From: Strongylocentrotus purpuratus
Lineage: Eukaryota; Echinodermata; Echinoidea; Camarodonta; Strongylocentrotidae
Direction of reading: 5' to 3'
Length of the DNA: 64,000 nucleotides
NCBI RefSeq assembly: GCF_000002235.5
Contig: NW_022145534.1
Coordinates: 992,001 to 1,056,000, forward strand
In this document: piece by piece, positions 37,189 through 49,700 of the stretch
Numbering within the stretch: the stretch's first letter is position 1
Layout of the letters: every line of letters begins with the position of its first letter
The notes under the pieces: generated by a model
What the model was told of the DNA's origin: nothing
Database searches by the model: none
The model's input: the letters and a program-made list of their open reading frames with translations, nothing else
Translations under genes and position numbers: made by a program

Positions 37189-37260
37189 ATGTACTCGCCG
37201 CCATATTGATCTCATACATTACATCCCAGATATCCCGGATGTTCACTCGCGATGTTCTAG
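37189..37260 (-). promoter_or_regulatory. HUWE1: Probable HUWE1 first non-coding exon with YY1/TISU-like element
   Basis: On the minus strand, the sequence around 37212-37196 reads TCAATATGGCGGCGAG, a YY1/TISU-like element typical of TSS-proximal positions in housekeeping genes. A GTGAGT donor follows at 37188-37183. Spliced to the acceptor at 32521, the small ATG opens a 7-codon upstream ORF (MAASTFS, then stop) that ends before the real HUWE1 start. The 5' limit of the exon is not visible. A weaker alternative donor (GTGAGC) is at 36084-36079. Confidence 0.5.
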
Positions 37261-38439
37261 TTTGATCTGCGCTAGCCTGCAATGTTTTTTGCGTCGCGCC
37301 GCCGCGCCAGGCCAGCCAGCTAGCTCGCGCTGGCCCAGTCGATTCCAGTGTGTGACATGCGGATAACCCCTGCCCCTATTTTCAGCGAGACAACGGAAAA
37401 CGTTTTTGGTTTTGAGCCCCCATGTTTTTAAAAGTGGCTGCAAATTCGAATGTCATGCCCGATTAAAAACAATTTATCGAATAATAACACTTTGTGGCAA
37501 ATGCAGTTGTAGGAGACTATTTTTTTCTCCTGGGCCTGGGGGGGGGGGGGGGGGGGGGGGGGAGATGTCATGAACGTGAGGGACATAACATGGCATTCGG
37601 AGACTCGTACGCAACCAAGCGATGTTCCTCACTGCATCCGGGGGGGGGGGGTACTCACATATGCATACGGGGGTGTGCCGCTCTACCGGGTCTCTTTTTC
37701 ACACAAAAAAAATCCCTAAACATAGGTCCCATTTCTAACAAAAATATCCCTAAACATATGGTCAGCGGCACCACCCCCCCCCCTTCCGTACATCCAAACC
37801 AAATATGATTAAACCCCCCCCTCCCCCGCCGGCCCCCACTAAGGTGATTTTTGACTATCACGCTACATTTCATAACGTTGCGATGAAGAATAGCGACTGA
37901 GGGAGAAAACAAAATTGTATTTCATATGAGACATTAGCCTACTTTCTTCCCCGTCCCTTTATTCACAAATTTAAATTAAGCCACCCCTACATGAGTATTC
38001 TGTCGGGTATTAGTATTTGTCCACCTTAGAATTTTCTTTTTCATTCAGAGTCGTTAATGGATTGGGCCGATGCAGTGGACCTGCATCCCGACCTGCATGG
38101 TGGTACCCCTTGATAATCATGGACTCCTTATTTTCGATAACTTTCGTATACGTTTGTATATCCCCGTATACTATAGAGGGGGAGGAGTTCCTCCACCTTT
38201 TCAAGTACCCCAAAAGTGCCCCTTTTTACATAGGAAGAGGGCCCCTTTTCCTTCGACAAGTTCCCGTTTCCTTTGCAAGTGTCCATTTTCCTTTCTCATA
38301 AGTCCCGGATAAGGCGCGGATCCAGGATTTCTTAGGGGGGCGGGGGGCCCAAATTTGAAATTATGCGAGCCAAATATTGGTACGTAATGGTGACCAGCAG
38401 TGACGTAATTGGGGGGGGGGGTGGGTGCAGGGAGGGGCG

Positions 38440-38790
38440 AGTTTCCCCCTCCCTCCTCCGCGAAGCGCGATAGCTTTGACATTTCAATAAATTATTAGAG
38501 AAAGAAGATGATTCGTTGTACTGTTCCCAAAAATAATCCTCGTCTGAATTATGTTACCCCCCCCCCTCCCGCGCGAAGCGCGGAAGCTTTTACGTTTCAA
38601 ATCATTAGAGAAAGGAGACGATTCGTTGTACCGTTCTCGACTCTTAATCCTTGTCTTAATTCAATTCCCCCCCCCCCCCCCTCCCGCGCGAAGCCCGGAA
38701 GCTTCGACGTTTTATTAAATTATTATAGAAAGAAGACGATTCGTTGTACCGCTCTCGAAAATAATCCTCGTCTGAATTTAGTTTTCCCCC
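38440..38790. repeat. Tandem array, about 3 units of 105-120 bp
   Basis: Each unit has a C run, then 'gcgcgaagcgcggaagctt', 'attagagaaagaagacgat' and 'tcgttgtaccg'. Units start near 38440, 38559 and 38665. Units differ by scattered substitutions and C-run length. Confidence 0.85.
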
Positions 38791-38809
38791 TCCGGAAGCT
38801 CAAGGGTTG

Positions 38810-39165
38810 TAGGCACTCAAGTATGGTAAGATGAGTATCAAGGGGCCCGCCTAAGGGCTCTTGGTTGGGTTCAATAGGGCAGAGCCCCGAAGCTCAGGGT
38901 TTTAGGCGTTTAATTATGGTCAGATGAGCATTTTTTGATACCTTATTATTTTGTGACACTGGCAGGACACTATTTGGCGTGGGGTCCAGGGGGCAGAGCC
39001 CCCAGAAATCAGGGATTTAGGCATTAAATTACCGTCAGATGAGCAGCTAAGGGCCCGCCTTAGGGCCCTAGGTGGAATCCAGGGGGGCAGAGCCCTCGGG
39101 GTTTTAGGCATTTAATCATGGTCAGATGAGCATATTTTGATACCTCATTATAATGTGACACTGGC
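38810..39165. repeat. Second tandem array, about 3 units of 90-115 bp
   Basis: Recurring blocks 'ggggcagagccc', 'gggttttaggca' and 'atggtcagatgagca'. The 'gtcagatgag' block recurs at about 38919, 39032 and 39119, and 'gcagagccc' at about 38880, 38992 and 39087. Confidence 0.85.
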
Positions 39166-39429
39166 AGTTTTTTTCTTTCTTGCTCTCTTTCTTTTTATTT
39201 CTCTTTAATATACTTTTTCAAAAAAAGTGGGGGGGGGGGGGGGGGCTCGAGGATCCCGATCATGACATGAAGGCATCTCAAGAAGCATTTTCTTGCCTGG
39301 CTGTAAATAATTTGTCATTTTCCAACAAACGCATAAAAAAGTATAATTTACTTAAAAGTAAGGAAAAATCTCGGAAAATCATGTCATTTCAGCATTAGTT
39401 GTAAACCACCGTTATGGAATTAGATATAA

Positions 39430-39870
39430 ACCACGTTTGAATTTTATTTCCCCAAAGGCCCCCCCCCCCCCCCCCGTCTTGTTCGCGGGAAAATTGCAAC
39501 TGATCCCTTACCTCCCTTAATTCTCTTTTTTTCTTCCCCTTTCTCTCCTCTTTCCCTTTCCTTCCTTCTCTCTCTTTTAGGTTTGCTTGGGGGGGGGGCA
39601 AGGTCATTTTGGACCCCACCCCGCTCCACACATTGTTGGCGGGATTAACCGCAACTGATCTCCCCTTCCCATCTCCCTTTTCTTTTCTTCTTCCTCTTTT
39701 TTGTTCCCCTTTTGCTCTTTTCCTTCCTTCTCTCTTTTTTTTTTAGCGCGGACGGGGGGGGGGCAAGGGCCTTTTGCCCCCCGATCTCCTACTTCCCTCT
39801 TTTCATTTCTTCTTCCTCTTCTTTTTCCCCTTTCTCTGCTCTTTCCCTTTCCCTTCTTTTCCTTCTCTTC
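39430..39870. repeat. Polypyrimidine tandem array
   Basis: Roughly 165-bp units: a short unique part ('gcgggattaaccgcaactgatc'-type) followed by over 60 nt of C/T-rich DNA, then a G run and 'gcaaggtcattttgg' or 'gcaagggccttttgc'. Strong strand asymmetry (pyrimidine on +). Reading frames on both strands are artefacts. Confidence 0.75.
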
Positions 39871-40984
39871 TCTCTCTAGGACACTACTCGTACCCTTCGA
39901 TTCCCTCTCCCGTGAACCTTGTTGTTGTGTCCATTCTTTAATTTGACACCAACAAAACCCTACCAAAAATATTTTCGATTTAAACGCAACACCGATAAAA
40001 AAAAAGGGGGGCAGGCGTTGTAAACTAAGGATATCCATCACAACACTATCTTATCATCATTCTATTTGTTATCATGTTTATAATTCCTGCTTAATATCTC
40101 CATTGGCAATATGGCCATTAAATTGATACGAGGTGGGATCCTTGAAAATGTAGGGAAAATGTGTAGTTGTCGGAGATGCGTTTTCTGAAAAATGATTCCC
40201 TTTCTCAGTAAAAAATAGCGCATTTTAACGAGTCTTGTTTGGATTTTTGGACCATGAATCATTAATTTGTATTGGGTACAGGTTGCCATGAATAGTAAGG
40301 TTGTCCTACATTCCTACAATATACTAAAAAATAACATCATATCGTCGTTGTGGAATATCAAACAAAATTGAGGAAATTTGGCACTTCCTGCGCTCGATTA
40401 AAAATCCAATTCACAATCGGGTTGAAAGCGGAAAATAAGCTGACTGATAATTAATGAATAACATTAAAGAGCAGGTTTTAATGACAAGGTTCTGATGTAC
40501 TCAATAAAGAAAAGAACAAGTAAAAAACGGCATCGGAAAAAGATCGCATCGGGAGAAAATCGCTTTATCAACCCAAGACCTTCTAATATTGGTCGCATTT
40601 CAAGGCTGTCGCTTCGGATCTACAACCATTTAGTTATAAGGATTGGCACATCATGGCAAAGTGAAATAAAGAGGCTTACTAAAATATAATGGAGGAACAT
40701 AAGAGATATCAATGACTGAACCAGTTTATCTTAAGATGTAATACATGTATGTCGTCTTTACCTAATCTTGCTTTCAATCATTTTAGGGAATCGGTCCGTT
40801 CTGCCCCCTCCCCCCCTCCCTCGTTTCTCCGCTTGGAAAAAAACAGGGGGATAATGGGGTACGTGGGAGAACATTAGCCCACCCCTCCATGATTGGCAGC
40901 CTATAGCTACAATTTGGAATGATTTTTTTTCTGGTGGGATTGAACAAAAAACAAGTCCACTCCAAAAATAACTTACTCTCAATA

Positions 40985-41660
40985 GAAGCAGAAAAAATCA
41001 GACGAACTGATCAAAAAAGGTTTGAGCAAAATCCGATAACTAAAAAGAAAGTTATGAATTTAAGTTATGAATTTTTGATGACATGAAAAACTTTGAAAAG
41101 CAAAAGACAAATTGGCAACTCACTCATGAGTTTGTGACGTCATTGCCTCACTAATTGTTTTCTTTATATTGATAATATAAATTCCTTATTTTCCCCCTAA
41201 GAATCTTATTTCTTCACACCATGCAGCATCCAAGTTAGATTGATAGTAATATGTTTTTGTGTGGATGCACTAATATAGAGTTTTTTTTTTCTTCAGTTAA
41301 ATCTTAAAAAATGTGTATTTTGATAAACTATTTATATAAAAATCAATAATTATGAATATACAATATTCACAAAATAGTATAAATTCTTCAAAGTTCATAA
41401 AAGATTTTGTAAAATGTCATGTACGCAATATGATACGAATCATATAACCCGAGCAAAGGCATGGGGAATCCAAGTTTTGGGGATAGAAAGGGATAGTAAT
41501 GGGATTAAAATATATAAAGCAATAAATAGTGAGGACATGACGTCACAAACTGATAACCAATTTGGCAACTTGTGTAGTGATTTCTATTTCTTATTAATAG
41601 TTATCAGATTTTGTTCAAACCTTTTTTGATTGGATTGTCAGATTTTTCTGCTTTTCGCAA
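40985..41660. mobile_element. Hairpin MITE with long inverted ends
   Basis: The left arm (40985-41150) and right arm (about 41535-41660) are inverted copies: 'gcagaaaaaatcaga', 'aaaaaaggtttgagcaaaat', 'aattggcaact', 'gtttgtgacgtcat'. The centre is AT-rich and non-coding. The same arm motifs occur at 30926-31470. Confidence 0.75.
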
Positions 41661-42000
41661 TTTATAAACATTACATTCAATGAACTGAAACAACAACTTT
41701 GAGAGAAATTTGTCAAAAGTTTTTTGTTTTTTTAATCCTTGAACAAAAAATTCTGAGAAAGTGAAGGCCCATACAGCAAAATTGCACTAAACCTTCTTGT
41801 GAATCATAAGTCAGACAAGTGAATCTTCCAAATGCAAAGTTGGACCTTCGGTCTAGCCATGGACCTAACACAAACCATGGTCTTGTGGACCTTTGGTGGT
41901 GTCTTTTTGGTTTTGGGAAATGATTAAGTGGGAGGTTCCAGTAATATATATATATATATATGATTGTGGTGTTAAAATTCAACAAATTTAAAACACATAT

Positions 42001-43637
42001 GCCTAAAGGAATGCTAGATTTTACAATAATGGTTTTAGATTGTACATCTATTACCTTTATTTACTGTCACATTACATTATTACAGTCAATTAAATAAAAC
42101 CATCACATCGAGATCACTCACCAATCATAAACATAATTATTGCATGAATTTCCTGTTTTTTGACTGTACATGTATCAGAAATTCAAAATATACACATCAA
42201 TGTTATAAAAATATATAACAAAACCCCCAAACCATCTCTCCACACAACTAACAGGCAACAAATATGCCTACATGTACATGTAGTAAAAACAAAAAGGAGA
42301 GGAGGAGGCGGCTTCCTATCAAAGGTCGATGGTGCAGCGTTACTTATTTTGTATATCTACATGTATTTTGAACATCAAGACATTACTCATTCACTTCCCA
42401 TATAATCTAAATTCTCTACAATTTTCAAATAGATACAAAGGTAACAAGTAACAACAGATTTTAAAACTGTAAAATGTAACAAAAATGTAAAAACTGGAGT
42501 AGTTCACTGGCCTAGTTTGTTAATATCATTTCAATCACAATGTTCAATGAAATATTTTGAAAAGAATTCATGACCAGCATGAACAAAAAGCAGCACTGGA
42601 CATTGATTTTAAAATAATTTCTGCACAGTTACTGCTTTTACTTTTTCTATTTAGCAGTGTTCATGAAAGTATGCAATCTCAGCCTATTTAACATTCTTTT
42701 ACTATTTGTTCAAGGCATATATTTATTTATGGTCATGGTCAACTTCCATTGCTGGTGTAGCATTTATTGGATTGTCATGTACATTGTAAGTGCAAAATCT
42801 AATTAACTTTCTTCATCTGTTCTTTGGTACTTAATTTTCATCAGAGAATATACAGCACAAAGAACACACACTATCATTAGAATAAATCGTACCACATTAA
42901 CATTGGACAACATAAGGTATAATTGTGGATCTTCGACTTTTAAGTAATGGATTGTCAAGGGGCTCTTGGTGACATCTCATCAGTTCTCTAATGAATAATA
43001 TGTTACATGATTGTACTTACATGTATATACATAATACATGTACATTATATTCCAAAGAATTTAAATATATTACAGTTAACTGAAATGTTGCTCTTTTCCA
43101 TTAAAACAGTTTCTGAAATACATGTATTTGAAAAAATATTCCTTGCCACTTTAAACACTAGGTAAAAAAGAAATTTGACTCTCCTTCATCAATGAATGAC
43201 TCAGAAGTAAGAACTCATATGAAACTGAAGTTTGTAAAGCTGAAGCCTAAAGGTGATAAATACATGTTTACATGTATTTGTAATTTTGTACTTAATTTAA
43301 AACATTTTGAATTGTCAAAGCTAAATATGTCTTAATCAATAGTCAAATTATAACACACAACCCAAAAGTACTTTGAATCTAAGTGCTATACCTGAACACC
43401 TTTTGTAACTCAGTCTTGATTGATAAACTTTAGAACCTGTGTGGAATGGCACGCGCAATGCACAAAAGCATAGAATTGTAGATGTGTTCTGATTTGATTA
43501 CTGACACACACCCATTTATGGTCCTAATTTTGATACAAAGTGAAAGGCTATTGTGGATTATAAATCATCATTTGGACAAGAATAAAACTCATTTACATAA
43601 AAAGACAACATTTCACTTGAGAGTAAGACTGAGTAAC
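42001..43637 (-). other. Probable 3' UTR of the MADF-BESS gene
   Basis: AT-rich sequence downstream of the stop at 43638. On the minus strand AATAAA signals occur near 42730 and near 42055; the latter would give a UTR of about 1.6 kb. No other exon or repeat is recognised here. Confidence 0.35.
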
Positions 43638-46600
43638 CTATGATGATTGTAGTGTGTGTGGTTTGCAGTGTGCTCCATATATGAGATTCTGAATTTGATG
43701 CTTTACCAGTCTCTTAGTATCACCGCTTGGTAGTTGTCTCAGCTCAGTGGCAATATACTTTGCAAAGATCATGTCATCATCGTCATCACCATCACACCTT
43801 CTGCAGTATCTAGTGTTCCCTCCTGCCTTCTCAAAGCAGGACAGTGCCTTTTGGATATGTGATGAGGCTCTCTGCATCACTGCACTCTGTGAGGGGTCGA
43901 TGCACTCTCTGCCTGAAGAGTGTGTGTTCTCAAGTACTTGATGCTGATGTCTCTCAGGTGCAGTGGAGTTTGGAAATTGCCGTCTTTCAGACAATTCCTG
44001 ATGCGGAGCGTTAAAATCTTGTCGCACTCTCTTAGCGCCTCTTTCTTGCATTGGAGACTGTCTATGGAAATCATAGTTGTTGGTATGTGCATTATGCAGC
44101 TCATGCTGAGGACTTTCGCCGGCAGTTAAATCTATCGTTCTTTCATTTGTATTGTCTTCTAGCCCTACTTTGTATTCATCCACATCAAGGCCATCATACT
44201 CCACATCGTCTTCAAAGCTTTCATCAAAGTCACCGAATCCATTCTAAATAGAAAAGGAGAATAAAGATTACAAAGTTATAATAAAAAATAGATGCTATCA
44301 AAGTGTCATTTCATAATGGCATGTACATTATATGCGGTAAAACATTCCTTGTCACTGAACCAGTGTGCATTATAATTGGGTACCGTTCCATCATGTACTT
44401 AAAATAACATTGCTTATCCCAGTCAGACTCAAGCCTATTTTTTCACGGCTGTGAGCCACATGGGCATATTACTGCATTCAAAATCGATGTTGACCATGTG
44501 TGAAATTCAACGGTTAAATCAACTGCTCCAGTTTATAATACATCAGCATAAAAATCCATCATAATCAAATCAGGGGGCAAGAGATATTGCCCAATTACTA
44601 TAAACAAAACATTAAATATAAGAAAAATAATGCCATTTGCCAGTTTTTCTTCAAAATCAGAATACAGAGAATTGAGAGATGAGATCACTTTCCATCACTA
44701 ATAGTGCACTATCATAACATTGAAAATGCTAAGGTTTCAACAGGGTAACTCTCTTTTTTCGGGGAGAGAGAGAGAGAGACCAAGAGAAAATCTTCACAGA
44801 CAATTTGTTTTCTTCACAATCAATTCTTGATGTTCTTGTGTTGCATGGCCACTTCCACTACATGGCTTGAATAACTTCTTTCACATTTCTGCCTCTCAGG
44901 TATCTTAGATTTATGATACACTGTAGTTTGATAGGACTTGGGGAACTGTACTGTCACATTTAATCCTAATACTAACGCCATCAACATTTATGTTCATTTC
45001 AGAAAAATAAATGGGGGAATGCTTTACAAATATCCTTCTCTGATTTTTGTTTAAGTTATTCTCTCATAGACACATACATTTTTACACAATGTTCCAATTT
45101 CTATAACTATAAAACAAACAAAATAGATTGAATTACTGTTGGGCTGTATTGCACGCAGTCAGTCCTAGGGTTTCTCAGGGTCACAAAATCATCAAGAAAC
45201 TTGAGTTGTTTGTAGTGTATCCATTTGATTTGAGAGGCTGCATCCTGTGCATTTCCCTCGCTTGCAAACTTGACTTCACGATGCTTTTCTCGCCTGAACT
45301 GGGAGCGCAGGTTGACAATCTTCCTGTACACATCATCGTCTATAAAAACACAGATCAGAATAAAAAACATGAGATCAACTTTAATATCAAATGAAACAAT
45401 CGAGTTTCTTTGTTAGAGTGTTAGATTATGGCACTTGTATGGACACTAGGCAACTTAGATTATGATAGCCGTGAAGTTGTACTAACTACAATTTATGTCA
45501 TCTGGGTATTCTTGAGTCTACTGAACTGGAAGCGTAGAATTAGAATAGCACTACAATTCATGGGTGAGTCATGCTCATAGTCCTTAGATGAGGAAAGAGC
45601 AAAGAAAATCTAGTCTAGTCACTTAGAGTACTAAATGTAGACTAGCTTTAAAAAATAGATTATCCAGATATACTGAAATATCTATTTAGTTTGGGAATGA
45701 TTATGTTTCGAGCCTAGACTACGACTGTCTATGACCGAGTATGAGTCTGACTTACTATGACGCTAGTAGAAGTATGAGCATTATGAAGTGAATGACTTTG
45801 TCATGAGTGACAATTCTAGACAAGTAGTAATACAAATCAAAGTCAAACAAAATTTCCTGTTTCATTGATACGTTTCATTAACACATTTTCATGAATGCAA
45901 TTTAAAATGAATATCTTTTATGAAAGGCGCACATGACATGCAGCTTGACTTCTTGGCTCTTGTTCGCAACTGTGACCATACTTTGGACCTGCGACACCGG
46001 CGTGGAGATAGCTTACTAACATACCCAGAAAATCGTTATCTTTCTTATCTATCTGTTTCGTGTCAATTATTTTTTTGGAGTATTTATCCTTAAAAAAGAA
46101 TACATTAGTAGATCTATACACTTTCTCACAGGTTTCACAGCAAACCTCTGCACAATACAAGTGCATACCGATGGTGGGTTTCAGGCAGGCGCGCAATTGC
46201 AAGCCTGCGTGAAGTAAGCGACCGTATAATGATCATCGTCAATTTAATCAGATAGGCCTAGAGTGACTTAGACTCTAGTCTCATGTGAATTATTTGCATG
46301 AATTTAATGAGGATCTGAGATTACAGTCGCTAACTTCACGCACGCACCCAATTGACTGATTGCTATTACAACAACAACAAAAAACAACAACATAGCAGTC
46401 ATTAAGAAATTATCATGATTATAGAGTAGCTCAGTTCAGCTAGCTCAGCTCAGTGCTGTGCAGCATGCAGTCGCTAGTCAACTCCTCCAAACTATTGTGT
46501 TCTCGATCCCCATGCGATATGCACGGGCAATGAAGGAGTTCGTTTCTCCCTGGTTTCTCGAAGCTGACCGTATCATACTCACATGAAATTTGCATTTCAT

Positions 46601-46754
46601 CGGCGATCGTTCTAAAAGCTTCAAGTCGTAAAGCCTTATCATTATAGGCTCTAGTTTTCCTGTCATACAAACATGGGTTTGCTTTAAAATGAGCAATCAG
46701 ATCGTCAACTTTTCCTGTGCTCCAAAGGACTCTCGCATTGTTAGAGAGAGCCAT
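43638..46754 (-). CDS. MADF-BESS domain DNA-binding protein, 326 aa, three coding exons
   Basis: Exons 46754-46583, 45339-45137 and 44243-43638 join in phase (172+203+606 nt, stop included). The ATG at 46754 (GAAATGG context) is the first in-frame ATG. Residues about 10-110 form a MADF domain (a Myb/SANT-like trihelix DNA-binding fold): W11, then VDDLIAHFKANPCLYDRKT, EAFRTIADEM, YRKIVNLRSQFRRE and YKQLKFLDDF. The first intron splits the second and third helices. The middle (about 130-270) is acidic, then Gln/His-rich and probably disordered. Residues about 282-314 (DMIFAKYIATELRQLP, then HQIQNLIY) fit the BESS motif used for protein contacts. MADF-BESS proteins are usually transcription regulators. 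The second-exon donor (ACA|GTAATT) is weak and is the least certain border. Upstream non-coding exons are possible. Confidence 0.8.
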
Positions 46755-46904
46755 TTCTAATTTTCCTCGTACATTTTCATATGCATAGACTACACATCTA
46801 ATATCTACACAATATCGGCCTTCAATGATTTCGGATCTAAAAGAGTCGGTATTCCTCTTGAGGCATGATTGAAAATTATTTCTCAAAAGTTACTTACAAA
46901 ATTA

Positions 46905-47055
46905 TCATATATTGTTTTTATTATAATTGTTATTATCAATATCATCATCATCACCATTATAATTATCATGATTAATATTAATATTATTATATCAATATTA
47001 TTATCAGTATTTTATTATTATTTAAATATTATCATTATCATTATCATTATTTGGC
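46905..47055. repeat. AT-rich ATT/ATC microsatellite tract
   Basis: Irregular runs of TTAT, ATC and ATT, upstream of the first MADF-BESS coding exon. Confidence 0.85.
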
Positions 47056-47426
47056 ATTATTCACTCGTGTGTGAATCATTTGTCAAATATATCAATGTAC
47101 CTTGAAGTGACTAAAAAAAAAGAAGAAGATAATTTCAATACAAAACGGTAGCAGCTAGTATAGTACTGTAGTAGTAGTTGTGGCTATGTCACCAGTAGTG
47201 TATGTCACTCATCATCATCATCATCATCAGAATCACCATCATGTCATCATGCGCTAAAGTTGAAACAGGAAAAAAAGAAGAAGCAAAGAACGGCTTGTGA
47301 GCAAAAATGGGGGAGGGGGTGTTTGTAATTATTCTGCAAATGGAGGATCGTCCATCGGCTAATATTCAGAGTAGCGATCTTCAATGTCTTTCATTTTATT
47401 TCATATTGGCGAAATTGCACCAAATT

Positions 47427-47882
47427 CCTAAACGCGACAAATTGATAAGGGCCTATATCGGGGGCCTATGCAGATCATCTCCTAATCATCGTATACCGTA
47501 AGTGTCAAACAATTGACCATTCCCTTAATTCTAAAGCGCGCTCGCAGAATATTTGGGGAAATCCCCTCGCAAATCTCTTCGAAGAGGATGCAGGGCGCGC
47601 CGCGCCTGTGGGGGGTGGGGGGGGGGGGTCGGGAGCTATGGGTCACACACTGAACTGTATTAACAGCATGAAATTGCATGGTTCACTGTGAGGAAAAAGC
47701 CTAAACGCGACAAATTGATAAGGGCCTATATCGGGGGCCTACGCAGATCATCTCCTAATCATCGTATACCGTAAGTGTCAAACAATTGACCATTCCCTTA
47801 ATTCTAAAGCGCGCTCGCAGAATATTTGGGGAAATCCCCTCGCAAATCTCTTCGAAGAGGATGCAGGGCGCGCCGCGCCTGT

Positions 47883-47914
<32 letters not shown>

Positions 47915-47986
47915 CGGGAGCTATGGGTCACACACTGAACTGTATTAACAGCATGAAATTGCATGGTTCACTGTGAGGAAAAAGCC
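47427..47986. repeat. Recent tandem duplication, 273-bp unit
   Basis: The block starting 'cctaaacgcgacaaattg' at 47427 begins again at 47700 and is nearly identical to the end ('gttcactgtgaggaaaaagc'). The main difference is an internal G run, short and interrupted in unit 1 but 31 Gs (47883-47913) in unit 2. Both units contain GGCGCGCCGCGCC. Reading frames in the two units are mirror artefacts. Confidence 0.95.
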
Positions 47987-48205
47987 TAACACTATGATCT
48001 TGTAATCTTGTGGCAATAGCTAGGCTAGCTATACTCGAACAATCAATGGGCCACACCACGAGAATAAATCACATTTTATTACAACAAAACAAAAACAAAG
48101 TATGAATTACAAAACAAAGAAATCATCCCAAAACGTAATGGTCTCATCTAGGCCTATTAAGCCTCTTTATAGTATTTCCACTGAGGCATTTTTGCCGTGG
48201 CCGGG

Positions 48206-48210
<5 letters not shown>

Positions 48211-48256
<46 letters not shown>

Positions 48257-48262
48257 GGGGGG
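48211..48262. repeat. (GA)n microsatellite followed by a G run
   Basis: About 35 bp of GA repeats ending in about 15 Gs; further G and C runs follow at 48370-48430. Confidence 0.95.
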
Positions 48263-49169
48263 AGGGGGCAGCGGCGGATCGATCCAGCGGAGCGGCGAGG
48301 GAGGGGGCCCAATTCGTGAGAAAACAGAGGCGACTCACGACTCAGCCGAGCGGCTGAATAAGCGGGGGTGGAGGGGGGGGGGGGAGGGTATGGAGCTCTA
48401 TTCTGTTTACTTAACACCCCCCCCCCCCCCATTTTTTGCCAATAGGGGGAGGGGCCGTCTTCTTTTTGTTTTTATTAAAGGTAAAATTAACGTTACCATA
48501 TTTTTAAAAAATCTATTTTGTAGGGCCAGGGGAGGATCCGCCATTGGGGGAGGGGCACGTCCTAGGGCTAGCTTCCACGGATCTGCAAGTTGAGCTTCTT
48601 CCTCTCAGTCTGATTTTCATTTTTTTTGTGCTTGGCTTTCATTTTCTACTCTTCCCGGCTTTGTTAGGGGTATGTTGATTATTTCTGAGGCTAGAGTACT
48701 TTGCATCTACCGACTATAACAAACACACTTTGAGCGATGAGATGATAACTTGATTTCAAACCTATTATCCAGGGGCGGTGGAGCGTCTTACAAAGTGGAG
48801 GAGGGGGCACCAATAAAAAGAGGCACTTCCTGGAAAAGAGACACCTACTATAAGGAAAACCGCCATATTTAGACATTGGTATAATATACCCCTACGTTGT
48901 AAATTGTAATTACATTATCAGGGATGATTGCAATGTTTGTTTTTCTCTTTACATGGTCCAAGATAAACAAATTAAAAAAGATTTTTGAGGTGGCAGTGCG
49001 AAAAGCTACATCTTATAAAGAGGGAAAAACAATTCTAATGAGGTATTCAATCCAATCTAATTATGAAAGACTAAAAACACATTTTAAAAAGAAACACTTA
49101 TTTCAAATTATGGGCGAAATTAATGGGAAAATTGCTGTTGATTGATTTAAATTATGAGCATATTTTATG

Positions 49170-49700
49170 GTGAAAGAAAAAAAGGGCACATATCCAAAGG
49201 GAAAATGACACTTATTAGAAAAGAAAATTAGGAGCACGTGTCAAAATAAAAAGGGGAATTATCAGAGGTTAAAAGGGAGCACTTCTCGCAACCTGATAAG
49301 GGGCACTCACCAGAGATGAAAAGGAACACTTATGAAAACGAAAAAGGGGCACTCGATCATTACATGAAGGAGAATTAGGAGCAATTATCAGAAGGAAAAT
49401 GGCACTTATTAGAAAAGATGAAAATTCATTATGGCGTACGTGTGTCGAAATAGCAGGGGCACTTATCAGAGATGAAAAGGGGCACTTAAGCCGGGCGATT
49501 TAGGGCATTCACCGGAGATAATCGAATCACGGGGGCAGATATAAAAGAGCTGAGGCACTTGTCAAAATATAAGGGACATATCTCAGATTTGAAAAGAGGC
49601 AATTATAAGAAGTAAATGGGTAGGCCTACGAGGTGGTAAGCTTCTTGTTTTTAAAAAAGGGCACTCACCTAAAGTAAAAGGGGGCACTTTAGTTTTTTTT
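49170..49700. repeat. Degenerate short tandem array around 'ggggcactt..cagagatgaaaa'
   Basis: About fifteen imperfect units of 25-45 bp built on 'gggcac(t)tatcaga(ga)tgaaaa'. On the opposite strand, similar units occur at about 38200-38305 ('aagtgcccctttttac', 'caagttcccgtttcc', 'caagtgtccattttcc'). Confidence 0.7.

Larger units (their letters stand above)
37261..42000. repeat. Intergenic repeat-rich block between HUWE1 and the MADF-BESS gene
   Basis: No gene is seen. It holds a 25-nt G run (37538-37562), further G and C runs, tandem arrays at 38440-38790, 38810-39165 and 39430-39870, a hairpin MITE at 40985-41660, and an AT microsatellite at about 41945. Predicted reading frames here follow homopolymers or tandem units and are not credible genes. 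Confidence 0.8.

Noticed and set aside
39395-40041. Overlapping frames on both strands in the polypyrimidine array
   Set aside because: Composition is driven by C/T tandem repeats and poly-G/C; the frames are low-complexity artefacts.
45918-46202. 94-codon minus-strand frame between MADF-BESS exons 1 and 2
   Set aside because: It lies in the intron; the flanking exons already join in phase in the middle of the MADF fold, and the frame has no recognised domain.
48102-48593. 163-codon frame over the (GA)n and G runs
   Set aside because: Arises from microsatellite translation (ERERER, GGGG) without any domain.
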